Of a DNA stretch of 42,124 bases, positions 24,855-33,825 are shown piece after piece. The notes under the pieces were generated by a model. That model had not been told where the DNA came from and did no database searches. It saw only the letters and a program-made list of their open reading frames with translations. Origin of the DNA: Stieleria sedimenti (GTDB lineage Bacteria; Planctomycetota; Planctomycetia; Pirellulales; Pirellulaceae); contig NZ_JANZKV010000187.1 of the NCBI RefSeq assembly GCF_025060895.1, positions 1-42,124 of the forward strand, given 5' to 3'. Both the position numbers and the translations under genes were made by a program. Numbering within the stretch: the first letter of the stretch is position 1; each line of letters starts with the position of its first letter.

Positions 24855-26150
24855 ATGCGAAGCTTCCCCCCCTGTTTGACGCTTGCCGCAATTCTGATCG
24901 GATGCTGTGGCTGCGAAAAAAATCCATTCAGCGGCACGTTCGGATCCGACGCGTCCACCGCCGGCCAAGTCGAGACCGCTGACGTGAACGCCGCCGACGT
25001 GAACTCCGCCGACGGGGACTCCGCCATCGACATCGTCTCGGAAACGATCGGCGACGGCCGGCTGCGTCAACGCCTGGGCGATCTCTTTGAACGTGTCTTG
25101 CCGACCTTGGAAGAGACACGTCAGTTGGTCGATCGACATGCCGAGCTGCCTGACAGTTCGGTGATCCCCTTCAAGCTGGACAAACAATCCAACTCCGCGC
25201 AGATCAACGAGCTGCTCGATCAGGCAATCGTGGCGCTGAGCATTTCAGAGGTCAGTGACTATCGCCGCCGGATTCGCGAGGCCAACGAGGCCATCGCGCA
25301 GTCCCAGACCAACATCGCCGACTATCGCCGCCAGCGGGTCTCCGCGTCCTGGGCGAAGGATCAAAGTCAGCTCGACAAGGTCAACCCGTTTGAGCTTTCC
25401 AAAGAAGCCCTCGATGAGAGCATCGCCTCGGAGGAGAAGGAGATCGAACGTCAAAAAGCAATCCTGGTCAAACTGAAAAAGACATTCGCCGAGGAACTCT
25501 CGAAGATCGGAGTCGAAGTCGATCAAGAGGGTGTCGAGTCGTTGCTGTCCTCGGTCTCGGGCGATGACATCGTCACGATGGCGGTCGTTTTTGACAACAT
25601 CAAACACGTCACGGCGCAGCTGCAGGAACTGACCGAAGAAAGCGGCGAGGCGTTGGATGTGTCGAAGCGTTACTATGGGATTTACGTCGTCATGATCCAT
25701 GTGATGGATCGAATTCAAAAGACGTTCGTCCGCGACGTCCACGAAAAACACATCCCGAAACTCAAGGAGTTTGCCGCCCAGGCGGAACAGAACATCAAAC
25801 AGGCGCAAACGCTGATCAAGGTCAGCGGCGGCGACCGCGACGTCCTCGAGTCAAACATCGCCTCCAACGAATTGACGCGCCAGACCGCCGGCTTGTACGT
25901 CGAATACCTCAAACGCAACGCGGCGCTGATCGAAAAGGAAAACAAGCTGGCCCAAAAGAAATTGGCCACCGCCATGAACACCTATGACACGGTCAAACTA
26001 TCCAGCGACGTCGCGGCGCTGATGAACACCGGACGCCGTGATTTTGAAACACTGATGAAACTCAAAGTCCCCTCGCTCCGCGAATTCAACAACGAAGCGA
26101 TTCGGAAAGAGTTCCAACGCATGACGAGCGAACTGCGAGCCGGACGCTAG
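24855..26150 (+). CDS. Coiled-coil lipoprotein of unknown function
   Basis: 431 residues. The signal peptide ends in LIGCCGC, a lipobox with adjacent cysteines, so lipid attachment is expected. A short Ala/Asp/Val repeat (ADVNAADVNSADGD) follows, then an almost wholly alpha-helical, charged body. Heptad-like stretches include RRIREANEAIAQSQTNIADYRRQR, SIASEEKEIERQKAILVKLKK and LIEKENKLAQKKLATAMNTYD. The ribosome binding site GAAGGAT precedes ATG 24855. The family is not recognised; the architecture suggests an envelope scaffold or tether. The gene is monocistronic and ends at a convergent junction marked by the strong hairpin at 26219-26283. Confidence 0.8.
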   Translation: MRSFPPCLTLAAILIGCCGCEKNPFSGTFGSDASTAGQVETADVNAADVNSADGDSAIDIVSETIGDGRLRQRLGDLFERVLPTLEETRQLVDRHAELPDSSVIPFKLDKQSNSAQINELLDQAIVALSISEVSDYRRRIREANEAIAQSQTNIADYRRQRVSASWAKDQSQLDKVNPFELSKEALDESIASEEKEIERQKAILVKLKKTFAEELSKIGVEVDQEGVESLLSSVSGDDIVTMAVVFDNIKHVTAQLQELTEESGEALDVSKRYYGIYVVMIHVMDRIQKTFVRDVHEKHIPKLKEFAAQAEQNIKQAQTLIKVSGGDRDVLESNIASNELTRQTAGLYVEYLKRNAALIEKENKLAQKKLATAMNTYDTVKLSSDVAALMNTGRRDFETLMKLKVPSLREFNNEAIRKEFQRMTSELRAGR

Positions 26151-26218
26151 TGACCTCCGGAGGGTTCTTGCGGGTGTTGGGTATCCGGAGGGCAGTCGAT
26201 TTAATTCCTGACGGATAT

Positions 26219-26283
26219 GGCACCCTTCTCCCCCACAAATCGTTAACAAGCTTGCTTGTCGATTTGTGGGGGAGAAGGGAGCC
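26219..26283. terminator. Long perfect hairpin at a convergent junction
   Basis: Arms at 26223-26242 and 26260-26279 are perfectly complementary over 20 bp. After one A/A mismatch the stem extends a further three pairs outward (26219-26221 with 26281-26283). Within the 17-nt loop, ACAAG (26246-26250) and CTTGT (26255-26259) can pair again. It separates the plus-strand lipoprotein gene from the minus-strand small secreted protein gene, as a bidirectional terminator would. No long T-run follows, so it may act by another route or be a repeat element. Confidence 0.65.
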
Positions 26284-26404
26284 AGTGTATTTATTAGAGT
26301 ACCGGCAGTAATAAAATTGACGTCCCAAGCGATGGAGTACCCGTCGGCCTCGCGACAGACGGCTGATCCCGATCGATCAGCCCGCATGTTCGCCACGGCG
26401 TGTC

Positions 26405-26653
26405 TCAGCGCGAAAGCGTCCGATACGTCGTCGTGACGCTGCGAAACAAACCGATCGACGGAAACAGCGGCTCGGCGATCATGTCCAAGCGGTCGTATCC
26501 TTTCTTGATCGGGTCATCCCCGGCATCGAGGCGGTCGATCACGATCTCTTCGATGTCTGGATCACCGAAATAGATTGTTGCGAAATCCTGTGACCAACCG
26601 ACCGTGCCGGTGCACAGCATCAAACCGACCCAAAAAAAACGTTGTACCAACAT
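26405..26653 (-). CDS. Small secreted hypothetical protein
   Basis: 82 residues from ATG 26653. The first 20 form a clean signal peptide (MLVQRFFWVGLMLCTGTVGW), likely cut near WSQ. The mature part is acidic and contains DPDIEEIVIDRLDAGDDP, then YDRLDMIAEPLFPSIGLF. I do not recognise the family. The combination of an export signal and an ordered, non-repetitive mature part supports a real gene. It is divergent from the epimerase gene, with 151 nt between the starts. Confidence 0.6.
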   Translation of the reverse strand: MLVQRFFWVGLMLCTGTVGWSQDFATIYFGDPDIEEIVIDRLDAGDDPIKKGYDRLDMIAEPLFPSIGLFRSVTTTYRTLSR

Positions 26654-26804
26654 TGCATTCGACTCCCGTACGAAGATGGTGAAGCGTGTTTGCTGCATCG
26701 CGTACGTTTGCAACACAGACACGCCTCCCAAGCGAGAACATCGAGCCGATGCGACAGGCTAAACTAAAACCTCCGAACCCTGGGCCGAGGACGAGAGCGA
26801 TACC

Positions 26805-27818
26805 ATGACGCGACAGACCGTTCTGATTACCGGCGGATACGGATGCATCGGCGCGGAAACGGCCAAGTGGTTGATCGCCCACTGCGATGCCGAACTGATC
26901 GTGTGCAGCCGCAGCGTCAGTTCCGCGCGGAGCGAACGCGTGTTCCACGATGTCGATCGCGATCGGATGATTTTCGTCCAGGCGGATGTCAGCGATCCGA
27001 AGCGAATGGCGGAGATGCTGCGCGCAAACGAAGTCACGCACGTGGTGCACTTGGCGGCACTGCAAACCCCCGACTGCAATGCCCATCGTGATTTGGGGTT
27101 GCAGATCAACCTGGCCGGCACGCAACACCTGATCGAAGCGATCAAGGACTGCGCTCGACCGTTGGAACGATTCGTCTATGCCAGCTCCATCGCCGTCTAT
27201 GGACCCCGCGCCGCCTACCCACAAGACCGCGTTCCGATGCTGGCGGTGCCCGAACCGGTCAATGTCTACGGCGTTTGGAAGCTTGCCGGTGAAAACTTGG
27301 CGCGACTCTTCTGTGGCGAAACCGGAACCCCCACCATCAGTCTTCGCCCCGGCGTCCTGTTCGGCCCCGGACGTGACGCCGGACTGACGTCCACACCGAC
27401 GACCGCAATGAAGTGTGTCGCGCTCGGTTTGCCCTACAAGATTCCATTCCGTTCGCGACAAGATTACCTGTTCGCACCCGATGTCGGCGCGGCGTTCGGC
27501 AACGCCGTCCTCGGGCCATTCGATGGATATGGCGCGTTTACCTTACCCAGTCAAACCGTCGACACGGCGACCTTTGTCGACGTGCTTCGTCACGCGACCA
27601 CCGAGCTCGGCATCGCAGACCGATTCCAGATTTCGATCGGCGACCAAACCGTCCCGTTCATCTGCGATCTGGAGTATGAACCGTATCTCGAAGCCTTTCC
27701 GGACGTTCCACAAACCGACCTGCAACTGGCGATCCGACGATCATTGGAGGTGTTTGGCGATCAAGTCCAGCGAGGTTGGTTGACGGCCGACGACGTGACG
27801 GGCGAGTCATCGCGGTAG
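26805..27818 (+). CDS. NAD-dependent epimerase/dehydratase (extended SDR)
   Basis: 337 residues of the extended short-chain dehydrogenase family. The nucleotide-binding motif is TVLITGGYGCIGAETAKWL. FVQADVSD and HVVHLAALQTPDC follow, and the catalytic pair lies in VNVYGVWKLAGENLARL (Tyr and Lys of YxxxK), with YASSIAVYGP supplying the serine. The last third (residues about 225-330) gives no clear substrate clue. Enzymes of this kind change or reduce nucleotide-activated sugars or act on related small molecules. The gene faces an exostosin-like glycosyltransferase gene in convergent orientation, which only loosely suggests sugar metabolism. Confidence 0.88.
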   Translation: MTRQTVLITGGYGCIGAETAKWLIAHCDAELIVCSRSVSSARSERVFHDVDRDRMIFVQADVSDPKRMAEMLRANEVTHVVHLAALQTPDCNAHRDLGLQINLAGTQHLIEAIKDCARPLERFVYASSIAVYGPRAAYPQDRVPMLAVPEPVNVYGVWKLAGENLARLFCGETGTPTISLRPGVLFGPGRDAGLTSTPTTAMKCVALGLPYKIPFRSRQDYLFAPDVGAAFGNAVLGPFDGYGAFTLPSQTVDTATFVDVLRHATTELGIADRFQISIGDQTVPFICDLEYEPYLEAFPDVPQTDLQLAIRRSLEVFGDQVQRGWLTADDVTGESSR

Positions 27819-27876
27819 GTGCCGTTGGATTGCGCTTGGAAATGCATTCCCCCGGTAGGGCTACGCTGTGAAGCAT

Positions 27877-29046
27877 TTAAGCCGTGCGTCTTGCCGCGGG
27901 CGTGAGGTAGGGGAACAGGTGCAGCCGCTTCGTCGCTCGGTTTTCCAGGTCTCGACAAAACGCCGCCGGGCTGAGGTGTGATTCGTAGTAGTCGATCACA
28001 CCGCGGCGTAGTTTGACGATTTGATGTTCATCCATGGTTTCGATTCGTGCCGCGGCGCGACGCAAACCGTCGATGCCTTGGTAGGCGATGCAATTCTCAC
28101 CATCGCTCAGCGGTGGCGTGAACAGCGAACCGTACTCCAGCACCGGGATCGTGCCGACGGCGATGGCTTCGATCGCATTGTGCGAAAGCGGGTAATCGCA
28201 ACCGGGGGCGGCCAGAAAAAAGTCGGACTGTGCGAGCAATCCCAGCCACCGACTGGCATCGGGACGATAGGTCGCGTTATCGATCATGACGAACGATTCA
28301 TGGCGTTGTCGTTGCGCCGATTCCAGTTGTTCATCACAGTCGATCCAGAGTGTGGAGTCGGCGAAGTACTGGTTGACTTCGCGGACCACGCGGTGCCGTT
28401 CAACGGGCTGGATCCGCGTGTACTTCTTGATCCGGCGATAAGACGCTTCGGAACAGTGCCCCCCGAAAAAAAACCGCCAGACCCGGGGACGACCACGGTA
28501 TTCTTCAAAGCGTTGATCTTCGCCATGATCCCAGACGGCGGGAAAAAAACTGTAGGGCATCGCCAGGTCGCCCGGCTGCAGCGGCTTTTGAGTGCCGGTC
28601 AGGACCGGCAGCGTTCGTCGCGCGTGGCGATGCGCCGTGGTGCCGTCGGACAAACAGAGATCAAAGGGACAAGAATCTGCTGGCACCTGGTCTGCGAAGA
28701 ACGGGCGGGTTTCCGACAGCGCGTTCGCTTTGAATGCACGATGGCCGGTTTGCAAAAAGGCCAGACGGGGGACCATCGACAATTCATAACCGCCCCGCCG
28801 CAACAGCATCACCAAGGCGTGAAATCGCCGGCCTTGCTCGCCGTCGCTGGCGATCCGTCGTAAGTCCAGCAGACAGCGCCGCGATGCATCAGGCTGCGAT
28901 GTCGCAATCGCGTCACCGCCCGCCCGCTCGCTCCAACTGTCGAACACACGTTTGCAATGGGCATAGCGCCACAGCCAACGGTGCTGTTTGAAGGACCGTT
29001 CGAACGCGAGACCGAAATGACGCAGGTTCACCAAAGGTCTGGGCAT
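27877..29046 (-). CDS. Exostosin-like glycosyltransferase (GT47-like)
   Basis: 389 residues from ATG 29046; an in-frame upstream ATG at 29097 would add 17 residues rich in Arg and Pro. The C-terminal half shows the exostosin pattern: SDFFLAAPGCDYPLSHNAIE, then AIAVGTIPVLEYGSLFTPPL and DGENCIAYQGIDGLRRAAAR. Exostosin-type enzymes transfer sugars to growing polysaccharides. The N-terminal half is basic and not recognised. No signal or membrane segment is visible, so the enzyme is probably cytoplasmic and acts on a capsule or cell-surface glycan. It is divergent from nagB, with 162 nt between the starts. Confidence 0.75.
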   Translation of the reverse strand: MPRPLVNLRHFGLAFERSFKQHRWLWRYAHCKRVFDSWSERAGGDAIATSQPDASRRCLLDLRRIASDGEQGRRFHALVMLLRRGGYELSMVPRLAFLQTGHRAFKANALSETRPFFADQVPADSCPFDLCLSDGTTAHRHARRTLPVLTGTQKPLQPGDLAMPYSFFPAVWDHGEDQRFEEYRGRPRVWRFFFGGHCSEASYRRIKKYTRIQPVERHRVVREVNQYFADSTLWIDCDEQLESAQRQRHESFVMIDNATYRPDASRWLGLLAQSDFFLAAPGCDYPLSHNAIEAIAVGTIPVLEYGSLFTPPLSDGENCIAYQGIDGLRRAAARIETMDEHQIVKLRRGVIDYYESHLSPAAFCRDLENRATKRLHLFPYLTPAARRTA

Positions 29047-29208
29047 GCTGGGTGGGGGACGAAAACGTGTTAAGATCTGCAGCGGTCGTCGCCGCACGGC
29101 CCGATCCGCCGAGATCTTGCCGCAACGGCGCGATCCTACTGACCAGCAGCGATCGATCGCTAGATCAGGTCAATTCGAGACACCCAATGGAGCCAATCGG
29201 GATTCACT

Positions 29209-29973
29209 GTGAAGACAATCGTCACCAAAACGCCGTCCGAGATGGGACGGTACACTGCCGAACACGCCGCCCAAGACCTTCGAGATGCCATCGAAAAAAA
29301 TGGAGCGGCCTATCTGATTGTGGCCACCGGTGCGTCACAGTTTGAGGTTCTGGCGCATCTGGTCGCGCAAGACGACGTCGATTGGAGTCGCGTGCACGGA
29401 TTCCACTTGGACGAATACATCGGCATCGGCCGCGACCACCCGGCATCGTTTTGCGGTTACTTGAAAGAACGTTTTGTCGACAAGGTTCCGCTGGCGTCGT
29501 TCCATTACTTGGCCGGCGACACCGATGCGACCGAGACGGTCCGTCGGGCGGCCACCAAAGTCTCCTCCGTCACTGTCGACGTGGCCCTGGTCGGAATCGG
29601 TGAGAACGGCCACTTGGCGTTCAACGATCCACCGGCGGACTTTGAAACCGATTCGCCTTACTTGATCGTCGAATTGGATCATGAGTGTCGCATGCAGCAG
29701 GTCGGCGAGGGCTGGTTCGGTTCCTTGGACGAGGTCCCCACCCACGCGATCAGCATGTCGATCCGACAGATTTTGAAAACCAATAAGATCTACTGCAGCG
29801 TGCCCGATGAACGCAAGGCTGCTGCGGTCCGCGACACGTTGTGCGGTCCGATCACTCCCGATGTCCCCGCCAGTATTTTGAGAAACCATTCGGGGACGAC
29901 GTTGATCATCGACGACGCCGCGGCGAGCAAGATCCCCGAGGACGTCAAAGCAACGCTGGAGCGAGTCGAATGA
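29209..29973 (+). CDS. nagB: Glucosamine-6-phosphate deaminase
   Basis: 254 residues, close to the family's usual 240-266. FHLDEYIGIGRDHPASF carries the catalytic aspartate and active-site loop, and VALVGIGENGHLAFNDPP is the family signature. The enzyme converts glucosamine 6-phosphate to fructose 6-phosphate and ammonia, feeding amino-sugar carbon into glycolysis. The start is GTG 29209. The stop overlaps the nagA start by ATGA, so the two are translationally coupled. Several planctomycetes have 6-phosphogluconolactonase-like relatives of this family, but the HLAFNDPP motif favours a deaminase. Confidence 0.92.
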   Translation: MKTIVTKTPSEMGRYTAEHAAQDLRDAIEKNGAAYLIVATGASQFEVLAHLVAQDDVDWSRVHGFHLDEYIGIGRDHPASFCGYLKERFVDKVPLASFHYLAGDTDATETVRRAATKVSSVTVDVALVGIGENGHLAFNDPPADFETDSPYLIVELDHECRMQQVGEGWFGSLDEVPTHAISMSIRQILKTNKIYCSVPDERKAAAVRDTLCGPITPDVPASILRNHSGTTLIIDDAAASKIPEDVKATLERVE

Positions 29974-30884
29974 GCGGTTTTGTTGATTTGCAGGTCAACG
30001 GCTATTACGGCGTCGACTTCAACAGCGATGACTTGACCGACGAGGCCATCCTATCGGCTTGCCGGCAGATGCGCAGCGACGGCCTCACCTCGTTTCTGCC
30101 AACGATCATCACCGACAAGATCGACGCCATGGTCCGTCGTATCCGACGCCTGGCCGATGCCGCCGAGACACATGCCGAAATCGCCGAGATCGTCGCGGGC
30201 ATCCACGTCGAAGGCCCCTTCCTCAGCCCCGAACCGGGATTTGTGGGTGCCCATCCGGCGGACTGTGTGCGCGAACCATCGATCGAATTGGCCGAGCAGT
30301 TGGTCGAGGCGGGCCGCGGTCGCGTGCGGTTGCTCACGCTGGCCCCGGAAATGCACGGCAGCGTCGAGGTCACCCGCTGGCTGTGCGATCGGTCGATCGT
30401 CGTTGCCGCCGGGCACTGTGACGCGTCGATCGCTCAGTTGCGCCAGGCGATCGACGCCGGATTGTCAATGTTCACGCACCTCGGCAATGGATGCCCGGGG
30501 CAGATGCATCGCCACGACAACATTGTCCAACGCGTGTTATCGCTCTCCGACCACCTCAAAATCTCCTTCATCGCCGATGGACATCACGTGCCCTGGTTCG
30601 CGCTGGGGAACTATTTGAAGTGTGTTCCGGAACAGAACATCGTGATCGTGACTGACGCGATCGGCGCCGCCGGACTGGGACCGGGTTTCTATCGACTGGC
30701 CGGACAGATGGTCGAAGTCGACCAGCACTTGGCCGCTTGGGCCGAAGGCCATCAGCATTTTGCCGGCTGCGCGACCACGATGCCGCAGATGGCCGAGATG
30801 CTCGCCAGCCGTTTGGGAATCGATGCCGAACGGATCGATCGCTGGACTCGGATCAATCCAATGCAGGTGTTGGAGGGGGCGTGA
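29970..30884 (+). CDS. nagA: N-acetylglucosamine-6-phosphate deacetylase, domain-minimal
   Basis: 304 residues against about 380 for E. coli NagA. Motifs of the metal-dependent barrel are all present: FVDLQVNGYYGVDFN at the very N-terminus, GIHVEGPFLSPEPGFVGAHP, VVAAGHCDAS, FTHLGNGCPGQMHRHDN and VTDAIGAAGLGPG with the catalytic Asp. The enzyme removes acetate from GlcNAc-6-P, giving the substrate of NagB, whose gene it overlaps by ATGA. What is missing is the small beta-sandwich made in NagA by about 50 N-terminal and 40 C-terminal residues. The reading frame upstream of the ATG does not encode it, and the protein stops just after RINPMQVLEG. It may be a natural compact form. Confidence 0.85.
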   Translation: MSGFVDLQVNGYYGVDFNSDDLTDEAILSACRQMRSDGLTSFLPTIITDKIDAMVRRIRRLADAAETHAEIAEIVAGIHVEGPFLSPEPGFVGAHPADCVREPSIELAEQLVEAGRGRVRLLTLAPEMHGSVEVTRWLCDRSIVVAAGHCDASIAQLRQAIDAGLSMFTHLGNGCPGQMHRHDNIVQRVLSLSDHLKISFIADGHHVPWFALGNYLKCVPEQNIVIVTDAIGAAGLGPGFYRLAGQMVEVDQHLAAWAEGHQHFAGCATTMPQMAEMLASRLGIDAERIDRWTRINPMQVLEGA

Positions 30885-30969
30885 TCGATGCCAGCGGGAA
30901 GCGTTAGCGAGCGGCCCGTGTTGATCTCCCGCTTGTTCCCAGGCTCCGCCCTACGCCGTGAACGATTTG

Positions 30970-31470
30970 TTAGCGGTAGGGCGCGAGCCCTTCGGTCTTT
31001 CACGGTGTTTTTGAAGCGCGACCGGACGGCTCGCGCCGTTCCGCTAACACCTTTAAACCGCAATGCCTTGTTAGCGGTAGGGTGCGAGCCCTCCGGTCTT
31101 TCACGGTGTCTTTGAAACGCGACCGGACGGCTCGCGCCGTTCCGCTAACACCTTTAAACCGCAATGCGTTGTTAGCGGTAGGGCGCGAGCCCTCCGGTCT
31201 TTCACGGTGTTTTTGAAGCGCGACCGGACGGCTCGCGCCGTTCCGCTAACACCTTCAAACCGCAATGCGTTGTTAGCGGTAGGGCGCGAGCCCACCGGTC
31301 TTTCACGGTGTCTTTGAAACGCGACCGGACGGCTCGCGCCGTTCCGCTAACACCTTCAAACCGCAATGTGTTGTTAGCGGTAGGGCGCGAGCCCTTCGGT
31401 CTTTCACGGTGTCTTTGAAACGCGACCGGACGGCTCGCGCCGTTCCGCTAACACCTTCAAACCGCAAACC
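30970..31470. repeat. Five-copy tandem array of a 101-bp palindromic repeat (family C)
   Basis: Copies begin at 30970, 31071, 31172, 31273 and 31374, a period of exactly 101 bp. Each copy starts TTAGCGGTAGGGCGCGAGCC and ends with a matching arm CGGCTCGCGCCGTTCCGCTAA. These arms can pair over about 28 bp around a loop containing TTTCACGGTGTCTTTGAAA, which can itself close. Copies differ at only a few positions. The array sits between the converging nagA and prc genes. The rest of the gene-less stretch 30885-31585 holds two small inverted elements related to GTTCCCAGGCTCCGCC (about 30935-30963 and 31499-31523), and nothing else I recognise. Confidence 0.93.
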
Positions 31471-31585
31471 GCGTTTGGCGAGAGCCACACAACCAACGCG
31501 TTCCACGGCGGAGCCTTGGAACGAGGCACAGCGATCACACGCCACTTGCTCACGCAGCATGCTGGCATGGCAGCTTAGACCGCTC

Positions 31586-33679
31586 TCAGTTGCGGACCAG
31601 CTTTTCTCGGCGGAGGCCTTCGATGTAGTCACCGGCGATGTTGATCACTTCGCGGTTGTAGAAGGTATCTCGGAAGACCTGTTTGTCTGTCTCCTGTTCG
31701 ATTTCTTCCTTTTCCTCTTCCTTCTGGGCGTCGAGCTCATCGCGTCGCTGCATGAACGCGGTTTCTTCCAGCGGAACGGTTTGCTCTTCCTTCTGCTTGA
31801 CGAACAGTTCGATGCGTCGCATCAGATCGACGAATTCCTTGTCGGCTTTGACGCGTTGCTCGGAGTTTTGTCGCAGTTCGGTGAGCAGGTCGTTCGGAAC
31901 CAGGTTATAGATATCGTGACGCGCACCGTTGATGCGGTCTTCTTTGAGAGCGTACTTGAGGTCGCCTTCGGCAACATCCATTTTCTGTGTCAAACTGGGC
32001 AATACGATATCGGCCGCGACGCCGCCGCGTTGCGTGCTTTCTCCGTCGGGCAGATAGAACTGTTGCAGGGTGACTTTCAACGCCCCGTAGTTTTGGCGTT
32101 GGGTCAGGAACAGACGTTCGCCGAGGTCCATCAGCGTTTGTACCGTCCCTTTGCCATGAGTGGCGGGGTCACCGACGATGATGCCTCGATTGTAATCCTT
32201 GATCGCACCGGCGAAGATCTCGCTGGCGCTGGCGCTGAACTTGCTGGTCAGCACGACCAACGGTCCGCTCCAAACCGTGCCGACTTCTTCGTCGTTGTAC
32301 TGTTGGATTTGTCCGCGTGAATCTTTGACCTGGACGACAGGTCCACGGTTGATGAACAGTCCGGTCAGATTGATCGCTTCGGTCAACGACCCGCCACCGT
32401 TGCGGCTCAGGTCGATCACGACGCCTTCGACACCCTTGCTTTTGAATTCCATCAGGATGTTTCGGACGTCGCGTGTGCTGCTGCGGAAATCGGTTCGGTT
32501 CTCGCGTGCCGCTTGCATGTCCATGTAGAAGCTGGGCAGGTTGATGAAGCCGATCTTGCGAACGCTGCCATCGGGCATCGTGTGATCGAGAATCTTGCCA
32601 CGTGCGGCGGACTCCTCCAGTTCGACTTTGGCGCGGGTGATTTGATAGGTTTCGACCTTGCCCTTGCCGCCGACTTTGACGCCCAGGCGGACGACGGTTC
32701 CGGCATTGCCGCGAATCAGGCTGACGACGTCTTTTAGGGGCATTTCAACGATGTCCACCATCGGGCCTTCATCGCCCTGGCCGACCGAAACGATCACATC
32801 ATCGGGCTGGAGCCGTTCGTCTTGATCGGCCGCACCGCCGGGAATGATTTGCATGACAACGGTGTTGCCGTCTTTTTCCCGCAGGGCGGCACCGATCCCT
32901 TGCAGCTTCAATCCCATCGAGATGTTGAAATCGTCCAGCGTCGAGGGCGACATGTAGGTCGAGTGGGGGTCGAAGGCGCTGGTGACCGACGTCAAATACG
33001 CTTCCAGCAGATCATCGTTGCTGTAGGACTTGAATCGCCGGGCGTAACGCAGGTAGCGGCGGCGGAGTAGATCGCGTGCCTCGTCGCCGACGGTGTCGTC
33101 GTCACGCAGATCGAGCAGGGCGTACTTGATTTGCCGGCGCCAACGCTGGTTCGCTTCTTCGGGCGTTTTGGCGTAACTGGCCGCGTCGGCGTCGACGATG
33201 ATGTACTCGTCTTCGGTGAAGTCGAATTCCGAATCAAGCATTTCCAGTGCCATCGCGACGCGTTCGTCGACGCGTTGTGTGAATCGGTTGAAGATCGTGT
33301 AGGCCAGGCTCAGGTCACCCTGTTTGACCATATCATCGATCTGGTTGCGAAATCGGGCGAACTCATCGATGTCGGACTGGTAGAAGTACAGCTTCAGTGG
33401 ATCGAATCGATCGAGATACAGATCAAGCGCCCGCTGGCTGATGGTGTCATCCAGTTCAGCCGACGAGATGTGGAATTTGGGAATCAGGGACGCAATCAGC
33501 TTCGCAATCCGTCGATCCTGGGCCGTCGCTTGGGGAGGCGCCGTGGCAGTGGCATTCTCGACACCCGGAAGCTCGGGGACGGCAGGCTGGGCCAGGATCC
33601 TCTGCGAGGAACCGGCCTGTGCCAAACAAACGAGAACCGCGGCGGTGACGATCGTACGCATTGTGAAACGGCGATCCAT
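31586..33679 (-). CDS. prc: Tail-specific (C-terminal processing) protease Prc
   Basis: 697 residues, near the 680 of E. coli Prc. A signal peptide (IVTAAVLVCLAQAGSSQRILAQ) leads to the Tsp N-terminal domain (KFHISSAELDDTISQRAL, RFDPLKLYFYQSDIDEF). A PDZ domain at about 255-340 (GLKLQGIGAALREKDGN) comes next. The S41 protease core has the serine in TSKFSASASEIFAGAIKDY and the lysine in THGKGTVQ. The glutamate-rich C-terminal region belongs to the family. It cleaves periplasmic proteins from their C-terminus. ATG 33679 is used; ATG 33661 is an alternative. It lies 146 nt downstream of htrA on the same strand. Confidence 0.94.
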   Translation of the reverse strand: MDRRFTMRTIVTAAVLVCLAQAGSSQRILAQPAVPELPGVENATATAPPQATAQDRRIAKLIASLIPKFHISSAELDDTISQRALDLYLDRFDPLKLYFYQSDIDEFARFRNQIDDMVKQGDLSLAYTIFNRFTQRVDERVAMALEMLDSEFDFTEDEYIIVDADAASYAKTPEEANQRWRRQIKYALLDLRDDDTVGDEARDLLRRRYLRYARRFKSYSNDDLLEAYLTSVTSAFDPHSTYMSPSTLDDFNISMGLKLQGIGAALREKDGNTVVMQIIPGGAADQDERLQPDDVIVSVGQGDEGPMVDIVEMPLKDVVSLIRGNAGTVVRLGVKVGGKGKVETYQITRAKVELEESAARGKILDHTMPDGSVRKIGFINLPSFYMDMQAARENRTDFRSSTRDVRNILMEFKSKGVEGVVIDLSRNGGGSLTEAINLTGLFINRGPVVQVKDSRGQIQQYNDEEVGTVWSGPLVVLTSKFSASASEIFAGAIKDYNRGIIVGDPATHGKGTVQTLMDLGERLFLTQRQNYGALKVTLQQFYLPDGESTQRGGVAADIVLPSLTQKMDVAEGDLKYALKEDRINGARHDIYNLVPNDLLTELRQNSEQRVKADKEFVDLMRRIELFVKQKEEQTVPLEETAFMQRRDELDAQKEEEKEEIEQETDKQVFRDTFYNREVINIAGDYIEGLRREKLVRN

Positions 33680-33825
33680 ATGATTGGTCCGGATATTCGG
33701 GTGGGATGTTTCGGGAGTCGAAAGAGGCGAGATTTCCTGGTGGAACCCGCTCTATCATAGGCCCGCGCAAGTTGGGCCGTTGTGGAATGGTAGGAAAGAG
33801 GCGAAACGCAGACAATGTTGGTTTC

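Noticed and set aside
30970-31470. CRISPR array or coding repeat protein
   Set aside because: The whole 101-bp unit, including its loop, is conserved, so there are no variable spacers; the frames through it are short and mirror the palindromes.
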